Origin: BACL21 sp038141525
GTDB lineage: Bacteria; Bacteroidota; Bacteroidia; Flavobacteriales; Flavobacteriaceae
DNA length: 64,000 nt
Reading direction: 5' to 3'
Assembly (NCBI GenBank): GCA_038141525.1
Contig: JAYQIF010000008.1
Location: 620,001 to 684,000, forward strand
The notes under the pieces were generated by a model that saw only the letters and a list, made by a program, of their open reading frames with translations, was not told the DNA's origin and did not search any database. Shown here in pieces: positions 38,201-47,773 of the stretch. The first letter of the stretch is position 1; each line of letters begins with the position of its first letter. A program made the translations under genes and the position numbers.

Positions 38201-41200
38201 ACTGGCCTCATCCAGGACTTTTGTTTTTATGGATTGAAGCAAGGCTAATGGCAAATTCAGACGATTCTCCTCTGGCCAGACAATCGAGGCGTCCGCATCT
38301 GTGGGTTGCTCGAGGTAAGGCGACACATTGAGTGGCATTTCAATCTCGTAGAAACTTGTATTGAGATCATTTCCTAAACGAATGAAGGCCGCTAAATCCC
38401 CATCGGCCAGTAAGGTCGCCGGAGCGGGCAGAGACTCGGCGTGAATGAACATCTCGAGGTTCTTGTATTGCCGCATATCTACATTGAAGTTTTTGTAGAC
38501 CGCACGGGCATCCTCAGGCTGCAGATCACAGACACGCAGTGCCAGAGATTGCTCGTCTTGGCGAATGATGTTGTTATTGTTATTGAGTTCTTCGCGGTAG
38601 ACTCCGGGTGGTATCACATAATTGCTGTTCTGAATCACACCAACAGCCTCATTTTCAAATGTGGTGTTGTCCAATTCATTGGGGCTATTGTCTGCATCGA
38701 GTGACTCAGTATAACGGCGGTAATCCCCGCGATAAAGTTCCATGGTTCCAAAACGCAAAACAGTTTCTTGTTCAAAACCTGTCAGATACATACGCATAAA
38801 ACGTATTGAACGAAAATCGGCAATGCCATTAACTGCATCGGTATACTCACTCAGTGGGATTCTAAATTGAATCCAACGCACTGGCAAGTCCTGATTTGCC
38901 GGAGTTGGTACGGTAATTTCTTTTATGTCGGTAACGTACGGGGATTCTAAATTCATGCCCGGACGGATATCAATGGCGTATTCAAAATAACTGTCCACCG
39001 TATTCATGGTGTTGTCTCGGTTGATGTCCTCGACATCGGGCTGCGCGGTAGAACCACGATTGGTATTGCTCAGCGTTTCCGGGCTATTCCCCTGCGTTCC
39101 ATTGTAGTAGTCGTAGCGCTCCAACAATGATCCCTCAGCCTGCAAGAAATAGGTGTAATTGTCTCGAGCAGGATCCACTTGACCGGCAAAACTCGGAAAG
39201 AAAGCAGCCTCATCGGCATCGTTTAATCCATCGAGACCGACATCTTGATTTTCTCGATCAGGACCTGTGCTGCTGAAGGTATACACCAGCGATTGATTGC
39301 TCGGTACACGACCCCAATTGGTTTCGATGGTATTGAAATTTGAACCGTCCTCTGGCAGACCATTTTCGTATTGTTTGCGCCCATCTTTGAGCACATCTTC
39401 AGAAATATTCCCTAAGTTAAAGACGAGTTTTCCCCCCTGATTTGTGGCGTATTCCTCGTAGATAAATGGGTCCATCAACCAGAACTGAATGTATTCCACA
39501 TTGGACCGTTCGAAATCTGTTGTGGACAATTGTCGCGAAATTCCGGCAAAGCGGGTCTCTGGATTTGGTAAAACGTTATCTGTAGCTGCGGGATTAAAGT
39601 TATATGGCCCGCGTTCGCTTGGCTTGTAATTGAGGTCCAGACTAAAAAGCGCCTGAGTTTGCCCTTGAACAATGTCTTGATCTGGAAAAATCTCGTTGCG
39701 GAACAAGCGACGTGTAAAGGGAGAGGACAGGTCCTGTTCGCCAATCCCGGCTGGTCTTTGAGCGCTGTAAAAAACAGGGTCAATGGTGTACCAGTTCAAC
39801 TTGGCCCTGTTGTAATTGGTGGCTAAATTGTTATTTTCTAAATCCCCTCCCAACCCTATCGGTGTGCTGGACAAGAACCAGGTGAGTGGTGCAGAAATAT
39901 CAATGGCTGTTTGCGCCGCCTCAAAATCGTCTATGTAAGCAGTAGCCTTTCCCCCAAAGTCAGAAACTTTAGGCGCACCAGGTAACAAATAAGCAAATTC
40001 ACCCCGCAGAGAAACCTGAGAGGGAACATCGGTATCGATATTGGGCAGTTTATTGACCATTCGCGTCAAAAATGGGACTTCAGTTGAGTAATTCATGTTC
40101 ACCCCAAACATGGTGTTGTTGATCGGCTCATTTTGGAAAGCCGCCTTTTGGGTGAGTGGTCGCTCGTTGAGATTGAGTAAGGTCCCTCCTATTTGGAAAT
40201 CGTCACTGAACTTATGCTGAATATCAATGCCTGAAAAGCGTTTGGTTTGCTGCCCAAACATAGAGTTGTTCTCTACGTTAATGTTAATTGGGGTATTCGA
40301 ATTCTGTAATGAGGGGTCCAAAATTTGTACGCGTCCCAATTGATAGTTCACGGTATAATCCACCCCCTCTACAAGGGTCCTACCGCCTGCGGTCACAGTG
40401 ACTGACCCCTGGGGTATGTTAAAGGCCCCAATAGGAATCCCATCACTTCCTGTGGATTTGTAAGTCCCTTTGAGTTGAAATTTATTTTTCTGACTCTCCT
40501 GCTGCTCAGCTTGTATCTTGGTGGTGCGATACAATGAACGGAATACATATTTTGATTGATTCGCATTGTAGGTGTCGGGCAGATCGTAGAACTGGGAACC
40601 CTCAGTGGCTAGCTTTTCAAAAAGGTAATCACCAAACGGTTCTACACTGGTAAAAATAATTGCCCCATTTTGTCGATCTACAGTAATGCCGGGGTAAAAG
40701 TCAAAAAATCCATCTCCACCTTGTTGCGGATCGTTGTTATAATTCAATCGATCTAAATTAAATACGCGAAGTAAGGTGGCGTCATTAAGATCCACAGCAT
40801 TGACGTCTGAAATATCTGGTTCTGGAAAGTTTGTTCCCTCAACAGGTGTAATGTAGTTCAATGGACTTGGATCCAAATAGAGAATGTTCATGCGAAAATC
40901 CTCTTGTTCTAACTGATAAGCCCCGATGGGATAAATATTTTTCATCATCAAGTCCCAAACTGGCTCTTGAACGTTGGTGATGTTGCTCTTCAGGAGTTTG
41001 ACCACCAGATTTTGAGGGATGGCCTGGACTGTACCAGGGTCACCTGAACCCGGATCGCCCCCCGGGTCGCCCCCCGGATCACCCCCTGGGTCTCCTCCTG
41101 TTGTCTGCCCAGCCTGTCCTGTGGCCTGCACTCCATCTGTAGAAAACTCACCCACCTGATAAACCTTTCCATTGACCGTATACTGAAAGGCCACGGCCAA

Positions 41201-42567
41201 AACTTCGTCATTGTTCAGGCGCTGGTTCAGTGAAATATAGCCTAACTGTCGATTTAAGTTGTATTCATTGGGTTGAAGTTTTCGGGCGTTTTCGAGGCTT
41301 ACATAATCAATTCCGTCATTCACCCCAACGCCTCCAAAGCCTCCAGAGGCCGTCGCCACATCACGAATGGACGGGGATAAAATACTTTGTACTCCCGGAT
41401 TCTCAATACCGAAGGGGTTAAAGTCGTTATTGTTATTGTCTGGAAACGCAGTGCCTGGGGCATTGATAAAGCCCCCGGAATGGCATTCAAACCAATGTTT
41501 TCACTTTTGGACTCACCGATATCCTGCAGGGCTATGATATTGCGCACATCATTGGTGGTGTTATTTCTGTTGGTGATCCAAACCTCAGCCCGAGTAATTT
41601 GAACATTAGAATTGATGAAGGGATAATTCTTCAGGACGCGGTCATAACTGTCTCTAAAGTAATGGGCCAAGAAAAAGTGACGATTCTCGTCATAATCCAG
41701 GGCAAACAACTCAAAATCGGTGACCGTCGCACCACCTTCAGCAACTACAGAGCGTGTTTCTGACCGCTGTTCGGAAAAAATACCCGTTATGGTTGTTCGG
41801 CCAAATTGAGGCTGTGTTTGCACCCCGAACAGACTTTGGGCACCCTGAATGAGACTGCTGTTTAGAGGCATACTCACATTACCCACCTCAATTTTCCGAA
41901 TGATATCGTCCTCTGTGGGGGTGTATTCTAATTTTATAGAATTCTGAAAATCAAAAGTCGACTGAGTATCGTAATTCGCAGTGATTTGCAGGCGCTCTCC
42001 AATTTTACCGAGCAAACTCAAACTGATGCGCTGGTCAAAGTCAAAGGATAAGTTACTTCGGTTACGTGGTGAAAATTGAGGATTATCCTGTTTGGTGTAC
42101 AACAGCCCCAAGTCCATTTCTACCGAACCCTGCGGGATAATTTCAATGGTATTGCCTCCAAAAACCGATTCGAAAAAATTGGAGTTCACATAAAAGGTCG
42201 GCAGCAGGTTTCTCTGAGCCTCCTCAGCGCCTTCTTTTCGACCATCAGCCGCATCTATTTTTTCCTTGAAATACGATTTGATTTGTTCATTACGCACGCG
42301 CTCTTCGTATTCTTCTGGAGTGAGTATGACGGGGTATGAAATATCAAAATCTCCCAGCATACGACTGAGAATATAGCGATCCGTAATTGGATCATAACTG
42401 TACATGTTCTCAATACTGTTGGGATCCGGCAAGTCAAGACGCCCCATTACAGAACCGGTAACAAGGGTGTCTTCTTGGGCTTTGAGGTCTACCCCAAAAA
42501 GCAAAAATGCACAGAGTAAAACTCCAGGCACAAATGACTTCCAACCTTTTAGTAATGCTCTCCCCAA
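35300..42567 (-). CDS. sprA: T9SS outer-membrane translocon protein SprA (one frameshift)
   Basis: SprA is the very large 36-strand barrel that forms the translocation pore of the type IX secretion system. The repaired protein has about 2,420 residues, the normal size. It begins MGRALLKGWKSFVPGVLL (signal peptide to DLKAQ), has the N-terminal segments NLLPTFYVNSNFFESVFGGNTIEI and DFQNSIKLEYTPTEDDIIRKIEVGNVSMPL, and ends in Asn after TIRSGFTLRYNFG. The only usable start is TTG 42567, as ruvA stops in the same frame two codons upstream. One G is missing from a G5 run near 41473; restored, it reads IPGGFINAPGTAFPDNNNND. A Gly-Asp-Pro repeat lies near 41041-41100. Confidence 0.96.
41041..41100. 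repeat. Four 12-base repeats encoding Gly-Gly-Asp-Pro in SprA
   Basis: On the minus strand the unit GGGGGCGACCC (with silent variants) is tandemly repeated, giving GGDP four times then GSGDP. It lies in a Gly/Pro/Thr-rich insertion in a SprA loop (residues about 500). Copy number may vary between strains (inference). Confidence 0.85.
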
Positions 42568-42570
42568 ACG

Positions 42571-43152
42571 CTACAAATGTTTAAATGCTAATTTGATAAT
42601 TTCCTCCACTGATGCCGATGGGGCATTTTTCAGGACAGCATCGCAGGCTTTCTCCGCGATTTTTCGCGCATATCCCAGTGTTTCTAATGCAGATAACGCT
42701 TCATTTCTGTTGGTATTGCTTGAAACTACCTCAGAAGTTTCTTCTCCGTACAACTTGATGATTTTATCTTTTAAATCCAAAATTACCCGTTGGGCTGTTT
42801 TTGCGCCAATACCCTTGACACTTTGAATGACATTGATGTCTTCAGACACAATAGCATCGCGGACTTGAACAGGAGTGAGTGAAGAAAGCATCGTTCTAGC
42901 TGTGCTGGCTCCGACTCCAGAAACAGAGAGCAAAAGATTGAATACCGAGCGCTCTTCTTTTGAGGAAAAGCCATAGAGCGTCATGGCATCTTCACGCACC
43001 AACAGCTGAGTGTATAATCGAATATTTTCTTGATCGGGAATCTGAGAATAGGTGTGGAGCGAGATATTTAAAAAATAGCCCACACCTTGGCAGTCAACCA
43101 CCACATCAGTCGGATTTTTCTCAACGAGCCTTCCCTGAACTTGAGCAATCAT
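42571..43152 (-). CDS. ruvA: Holliday junction branch migration protein RuvA
   Basis: RuvA binds Holliday junctions and recruits RuvB helicase. The 193-residue protein has the OB-fold start MIAQVQGRLVEKNPTDVVVDCQGVGYFLNIS, the two helix-hairpin-helix regions (LSVSGVGASTARTML and VKGIGAKTAQRVILDL), and a C-terminal RuvB-binding domain (ALSALETLGYARKIAEKACDAVL). Its stop lies three bases before the sprA TTG start in the same frame, so the two are co-transcribed and probably coupled. ruvB is about 3.5 kb upstream on the same strand, separated by queG and maeB. A -7 box is found 23 bases before the ATG. Confidence 0.95.
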   Translation of the reverse strand: MIAQVQGRLVEKNPTDVVVDCQGVGYFLNISLHTYSQIPDQENIRLYTQLLVREDAMTLYGFSSKEERSVFNLLLSVSGVGASTARTMLSSLTPVQVRDAIVSEDINVIQSVKGIGAKTAQRVILDLKDKIIKLYGEETSEVVSSNTNRNEALSALETLGYARKIAEKACDAVLKNAPSASVEEIIKLAFKHL

Positions 43153-43174
43153 TATTCGCGTAAGGTTAAAGGCT

Positions 43175-43182
43175 CAAATATA
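43175..43182 (-). promoter_or_regulatory. Putative -7 box of the ruvA-sprA operon
   Basis: On the minus strand TATATTTG matches TAnnTTTG exactly, 23 bases before the ruvA ATG. A TTG at -33 spacing is not evident. Confidence 0.5.
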
Positions 43183-43239
43183 GTGTAAATTATTGGCATA
43201 AATTATCGGTAAACCCTAGAAAAAATAGGCGCTTGACTC

Positions 43240-45537
43240 CTAATCATTGGCCGGTTGGGATTGTTCCCTTTTTTCTTTTTGCTGGGCGTCCATAACGGCT
43301 ATAGCCGTCATGTTTACCATCTCTTCAACACTGACTCCGAGTTGAAAAATATGCACAGGCAGACGCATGCCCAACATTATTGGTCCAATCGAGTCAACCC
43401 CTTTTTGCTCTTTGAGTAATTTATAATTACTGTTGGCCGCGTCCAGATTGGGAAAAATCAAGGCATTGACCTTTTTTCCGGCCAATTTCGAAAATGGAAA
43501 TTTGTTTTTCAGCATCTCACTGTTCAACGCAAAGTCAACTTGTATTTCACCATCGAGTATCATATCGGGATTGGTCTCATGCAACATCGACACCGCCTGA
43601 CGCACTTTTAGTGCATGAGGATCTTCCGAAGAACCAAAGTTGGAGTAAGATATCATTGCAATTACTGGATTGACCCCAAACATTTTCATGGTGTGATTGG
43701 TCATCTGAGCAATATTGGCCAATTCTTGGGCTGAAGGGTCGATATTTACCGAAGTGTCGGATATAAAAATCGGTCCTTTTGGAGTCAACATCAAATTGGT
43801 GGCGGCCACCTTGTTCACGCCATCAAATTTACCCACCGTTTCAAGAATGGGTCTGAGCGCCGAGGGATAAGACCTTGCATACCCAGAAACCATGGCATCT
43901 GCCTCTCCTAAATTAAGCATCATCGCGCCAAAATAATTTCGCTCGCGCATGAGTCTTCGCGCATCAAAGCGGGTGATCCCTTTGCGCTCGCGCTGGGCCC
44001 AAAATTCTTCAGCATAGGCGTTGCGACGGCCTTCCTCATCATCGCATTTTGGATCGATAATAGCCAGGTCCTCCTCAAAATCAATCTCTTTCATCAGCTC
44101 CAAAATGACTTCCTTTCTGCCAAGAAGGATGGGCACTGCAATGCCTTCTTCGTGGACAATTTGTGCTGCTTTGATAACATCGAGATGATCTGCCTCAGCA
44201 AAAACAACACGCTTGGGATTGGCCCGAGCACGATCAAAAAGTAATTTGAGCAGTTTGTGATCATTGCCCATACGGTCCAATAATTCTTCCTCGTACCGCT
44301 CCCAATCCTTAATGGGCGATAACGCTACACCGCTATCCATAGCGGCTTTTGCCACTGCTGGTGGTACCGCAGCAATGAGTCTTGGATCAAATGGTTTTGG
44401 AATGATGTAATCACGTCCAAACTGTAATTTCGTCTCCCCATAAGCCACATTAACTTGCTCCGGTACTGGCTCCTTGGCTAAGTCTGCCAAAGCCTTTACT
44501 GCAGCCATTTTCATGGGCTCATTAATCTTTGTAGCGCGAACATCCAAAGCCCCACGAAAAATAAAGGGGAAGCCAAGCACATTATTCACCTGGTTGGGAT
44601 GATCGCTTCTGCCTGTGGCCATAATGATGTCCTTTCTGGCCCGCATCGCCAAATCGTAATTAATTTCTGGGTCAGGATTGGCCATAGCAAAAACTATAGG
44701 CGACTTCGCCATAGTCTTTATCATTTTCTGGGTCACAATATCCGCAATCGATAAGCCTACAAATACATCTGCATCTTCCAAAGCCTCGGCGAGCGTGTCT
44801 ATTTTGCGATCTGTGGCAAACTCTAATTTCTCTGGACTCAAATCTTCGCGATCACTGCGGATCACACCACGACTATCGCACATGACAATGTTTTTGGCTT
44901 TTGCCCCGAAGGCCTTGTACAGACGAGTACATGATACCGCCGCGGCTCCAGCACCACTGACTACAATTTTGACCTGATCGATTTTCTTCTCAGCGAGTTC
45001 TAAAGCATTCAAGAGTGCAGCAGCAGAAATAATTGCCGTCCCGTGCTGGTCATCATGCATGACCGGTATGTCTAACTCCTCTTTGAGTCGGCGCTCTATT
45101 TCGAAGGCTTCGGGAGCCTTTATGTCTTCCAAATTAATCCCCCCAAAAGTCGGTGCCAAATGTTTAACCGTTTGAACAAAGGCCTCTACATCGTTAGCAT
45201 CTAATTCGATATCGTAGACATCGATATCGGCAAATATCTTGAATAAAAGACCCTTGCCCTCCATTACAGGCTTTGAAGCCTCGGGGCCGATATTGCCCAA
45301 ACCAAGAACTGCAGTTCCATTGCTGATTACCGCAACAAGGTTACCTTTATTGGTGTACTTGTAAACATTGTCTTTAGATTTTTCAATTTCGAGACAAGGT
45401 TCGGCTACTCCAGGGGAATAAGCTAAAGCCAAATCTCTCTGACTGGCATATTTATTATTCGGCACTACCTGTATCTTTCCCGGACGCGGTTTGGCGTGGT
45501 ATAAAAGGGCTTCTCTTCTTTTACTTTGTTTGCTCAT
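43240..45537 (-). CDS. maeB: NADP-dependent malic enzyme with phosphotransacetylase-like domain
   Basis: MaeB oxidatively decarboxylates malate to pyruvate and makes NADPH. The 765-residue protein has an N-terminal malic-enzyme half (to about residue 415: SPGVAEPCLEIE, YTNKGNLVAVISNGTAVLGLGNIGPEASKPVMEGK, the catalytic-Lys region GINLEDIKAPEAFEIE, and IVVSGAGAAAVSC for cofactor binding) and a C-terminal phosphate acetyltransferase-like half with VVFAEADHLDVIKAAQI and YARSYPSALRPILE. The PTA-like half is usually regulatory in these fusions. It is intact. A TACCTTTG box lies upstream, so it has its own promoter. Confidence 0.95.
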   Translation of the reverse strand: MSKQSKRREALLYHAKPRPGKIQVVPNNKYASQRDLALAYSPGVAEPCLEIEKSKDNVYKYTNKGNLVAVISNGTAVLGLGNIGPEASKPVMEGKGLLFKIFADIDVYDIELDANDVEAFVQTVKHLAPTFGGINLEDIKAPEAFEIERRLKEELDIPVMHDDQHGTAIISAAALLNALELAEKKIDQVKIVVSGAGAAAVSCTRLYKAFGAKAKNIVMCDSRGVIRSDREDLSPEKLEFATDRKIDTLAEALEDADVFVGLSIADIVTQKMIKTMAKSPIVFAMANPDPEINYDLAMRARKDIIMATGRSDHPNQVNNVLGFPFIFRGALDVRATKINEPMKMAAVKALADLAKEPVPEQVNVAYGETKLQFGRDYIIPKPFDPRLIAAVPPAVAKAAMDSGVALSPIKDWERYEEELLDRMGNDHKLLKLLFDRARANPKRVVFAEADHLDVIKAAQIVHEEGIAVPILLGRKEVILELMKEIDFEEDLAIIDPKCDDEEGRRNAYAEEFWAQRERKGITRFDARRLMRERNYFGAMMLNLGEADAMVSGYARSYPSALRPILETVGKFDGVNKVAATNLMLTPKGPIFISDTSVNIDPSAQELANIAQMTNHTMKMFGVNPVIAMISYSNFGSSEDPHALKVRQAVSMLHETNPDMILDGEIQVDFALNSEMLKNKFPFSKLAGKKVNALIFPNLDAANSNYKLLKEQKGVDSIGPIMLGMRLPVHIFQLGVSVEEMVNMTAIAVMDAQQKEKREQSQPAND

Positions 45538-45555
45538 TGGTATAAACTCTATTTA

Positions 45556-45563
45556 CAAAGGTA
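45556..45563 (-). promoter_or_regulatory. Putative -7 box of maeB
   Basis: On the minus strand TACCTTTG matches TAnnTTTG exactly, 18 bases before the maeB ATG. Confidence 0.5.
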
Positions 45564-45596
45564 GCAGACCTCATTACATGAAAAAATTTTCAGGAT

Positions 45597-46520
45597 TCAA
45601 TCTTCAAGGAATTTAATATTGCGCATTAAGCCTTGATATCGTGTGCGTTGAACTGGGCTTTTTTCGAATAAATGACCAAAAACTTCCTGAGTTAATTCAC
45701 GCCACTCGGCCGGTTCTTTTTTTAAGAGCTCTGGTTTTGGTTTAAATCTCGGTTCGCTGTGTGGTTTAGAAAACCGATTCCAAGGGCAAACATCTTGGCA
45801 AACATCACATCCAAACATCCAATCATCCATCTGTCCCGAAAATTCGGATGGAATTTCTGACTTAAGTTCAATGGTTAAATGAGAAATACACTTACTGCCA
45901 TCTACCACATAGGGCGCGATAATTGCCTGTGTAGGACAGGCATCAATACATGCAGTACATTGACCACAATGATCGGTCACGGGACCGTCTTGGGGCAACT
46001 CTAAATCGATGATCAGTTCGGCCAAAAAGAAAAAAGACCCGACTTGCTTACTGATCAGGTTGGTGTTTTTGCCCAACCACCCGAGCCCACTGCGTACTGC
46101 CCATGCTTTTTCCAAAACTGGCGCTGAATCCACAAAAACACGACCCTGAACAGCACCAACTTCTTCCTGGATATGAGCCATCAGTTCTTTTAACTTATCT
46201 CGGACTACAAAATGATAGTCTTCGCCGTAGGCGTATTTAGAAATCTTATAGGTCCCCTCTACTTGCTCATCTTCGGGGAAATAATTGTAAAGAAGAGAAA
46301 CCACTGATTTTGCTCCAGGGACCAATTTACGGGGGTCGAGTCGCTTATCGAAGTGATTTTCCATATAGGCCATAGAGCCCTGATGACCATTAAGCAGCCA
46401 CTGCTCAAGTCGCGGGGCTTCTTCTTCAAGAAAACCTGCCTTACTGATACCACAAGACAAAAAACCCAGACGCCGGGCCTCTGACTTTATGATGCGAGCA
46501 TTTTTATGTATTCGATCCAT
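45597..46520 (-). CDS. queG: Epoxyqueuosine reductase QueG
   Basis: QueG reduces epoxyqueuosine to queuosine in tRNA with a cobalamin and two [4Fe-4S] clusters. The 307-residue protein has the N-terminal cobalamin-binding part (LGFLSCGISKAGFLEEE, HFDKRLDPRKLVPGAKSVVSLLYNYFP, KYAYGEDYH) and two cluster motifs: CGQCTACIDACPTQAI and CDVCQDVCPWN. Length is somewhat short because the C-terminal HEAT-like extension of some homologues is missing, which is normal in many bacteria. It lies between ruvB and maeB on the same strand. No other queuosine genes are seen here. Confidence 0.94.
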   Translation of the reverse strand: MDRIHKNARIIKSEARRLGFLSCGISKAGFLEEEAPRLEQWLLNGHQGSMAYMENHFDKRLDPRKLVPGAKSVVSLLYNYFPEDEQVEGTYKISKYAYGEDYHFVVRDKLKELMAHIQEEVGAVQGRVFVDSAPVLEKAWAVRSGLGWLGKNTNLISKQVGSFFFLAELIIDLELPQDGPVTDHCGQCTACIDACPTQAIIAPYVVDGSKCISHLTIELKSEIPSEFSGQMDDWMFGCDVCQDVCPWNRFSKPHSEPRFKPKPELLKKEPAEWRELTQEVFGHLFEKSPVQRTRYQGLMRNIKFLED

Positions 46521-46643
46521 AGATAGGTCTCAATGATTCATAACTAGAGACAAAAAATCACAAACGAAGCGGCTTGATACTAAATACCGGTCACCCTGCT
46601 TTGATTCAAGGCTCTTTTCTCTGTAAACTGAGGTTCCCACGCA

Positions 46644-47672
46644 TTAGCTGCCAAACAAACCTTGTTGATCCGGTGGCTTTTGCATGCCCAAATGGCGATA
46701 GGCAAATTCTGTGACGGCGCGACCGCGTGGTGTACGCACGATAAAGCCTTGCTGAATTAAAAATGGCTCATAGACCTCTTCAATGGTTTCCGCACTCTCC
46801 GACACAGCTGTCGCCAAAGTCGTTATGCCTACCGGGCCCCCTTTAAATTTTTCAATTATGGTGGTCAGGATTTTGTTGTCCATATCGTCCAAGCCAAAGG
46901 CATCGACATTGAGCTGTTTTAAGGCAAATTTTGCAATGCCAATATCAATGTTGCCATCGCCCTTTATTTGAGCAAAATCTCTAACACGACGCAACAATGC
47001 ATTGGCGATACGCGGTGTCCCTCGACTACGACCTGCAATTTCGATAGCGGCTTCCATACTGATGCCCACATTTAAAATGCCCGCACTACGCTGCACTATT
47101 GTAGTTAAGAGTTCGGTGCTGTAATATTCCAAGCGTGACGCAATACCAAAACGAGCCCGCATAGGCGCAGTCAGTAGGCCAGAACGCGTGGTAGCGCCCA
47201 CCAAGGTGAACGGATTCAAGGTAATTTGTACCGTACGCGCATTGGGCCCAGACTCGATCATGATATCGATCTTGTAGTCCTCCATAGCGCTGTACAAATA
47301 CTCTTCGACTATTGGACTCAGCCGGTGAATTTCGTCAATAAACAAAACATCGCGCTCCTCTAAGTTGGTGAGTAAGCCAGCTAAATCACCAGGTTTATCT
47401 AATACCGGGCCTGAGGTAACCTTAATGCCTACATTGAGTTCACTAGCCAAAATATGAGCTAAGGTAGTTTTTCCTAAACCCGGAGGTCCATGAAACAAGG
47501 TATGATCTAAGGCTTCATCCCGCTGATTCGCCGCAGCAACAAAAATCTTGAGATTTTCTAAGGCCTGATCTTGGCCGGTAAAATCTTCAAAACTCAGTGG
47601 CCTTAATTTGTTTTCTATATCCCGGTCTTGCGGACTAAAATGCTCATCTGTGGGATCTAAATGCTCGTTCAT
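46644..47672 (-). CDS. ruvB: Holliday junction branch migration ATPase RuvB
   Basis: RuvB is the hexameric AAA+ motor that drives branch migration with RuvA. The 342-residue protein has FTGQDQALENL, Walker A GPPGLGKTTLAHILA, Walker B DVLFIDEIHRLSPIVEEYLY, sensor 1 LVGATTRSGLLTAPMRARF with the Arg finger, and a winged-helix C terminus (FIVRTPRGRAVTEFAY). I chose ATG 47672; an in-frame GTG two codons upstream is less likely. It is intact. The -7 box TATATTTG ends 6 bases before the ATG, so a very short or absent leader is possible. Confidence 0.96.
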   Translation of the reverse strand: MNEHLDPTDEHFSPQDRDIENKLRPLSFEDFTGQDQALENLKIFVAAANQRDEALDHTLFHGPPGLGKTTLAHILASELNVGIKVTSGPVLDKPGDLAGLLTNLEERDVLFIDEIHRLSPIVEEYLYSAMEDYKIDIMIESGPNARTVQITLNPFTLVGATTRSGLLTAPMRARFGIASRLEYYSTELLTTIVQRSAGILNVGISMEAAIEIAGRSRGTPRIANALLRRVRDFAQIKGDGNIDIGIAKFALKQLNVDAFGLDDMDNKILTTIIEKFKGGPVGITTLATAVSESAETIEEVYEPFLIQQGFIVRTPRGRAVTEFAYRHLGMQKPPDQQGLFGS

Positions 47673-47677
47673 AGTCA

Positions 47678-47685
47678 CAAATATA
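47678..47685 (-). promoter_or_regulatory. Putative -7 box of ruvB
   Basis: On the minus strand TATATTTG matches TAnnTTTG, five bases before the ATG. This would give a leaderless transcript. The terminator of the oxidase operon lies just upstream of it (47711-47740). Confidence 0.4.
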
Positions 47686-47710
47686 CAAAGTGTTATTCAT
47701 GAACTGCCAT

Positions 47711-47740
47711 AAAAAAACCCCTGCGATATGGCAGGGGTTC
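47711..47740 (-). terminator. Rho-independent terminator of the act-cta operon
   Basis: On the minus strand AACCCCTGC pairs perfectly with GCAGGGGTT around CATATC, followed by TTTTTTT. It lies 34 bases after the ctaD stop and is the end of the long act-cta transcription unit. Confidence 0.9.
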
Positions 47741-47773
47741 TTAAAATTTTGAACAGAAATAATAACAAGAGAT

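Noticed and set aside
41041..41100. Possible CRISPR-like repeat at the G/C-rich 12-base units
   Set aside because: The units are contiguous, short, without spacers, and encode an in-frame Gly/Asp/Pro repeat.
43240..45537. MaeB as two separate fused genes of special interest
   Set aside because: The malic enzyme-phosphotransacetylase fusion is common in bacteria.
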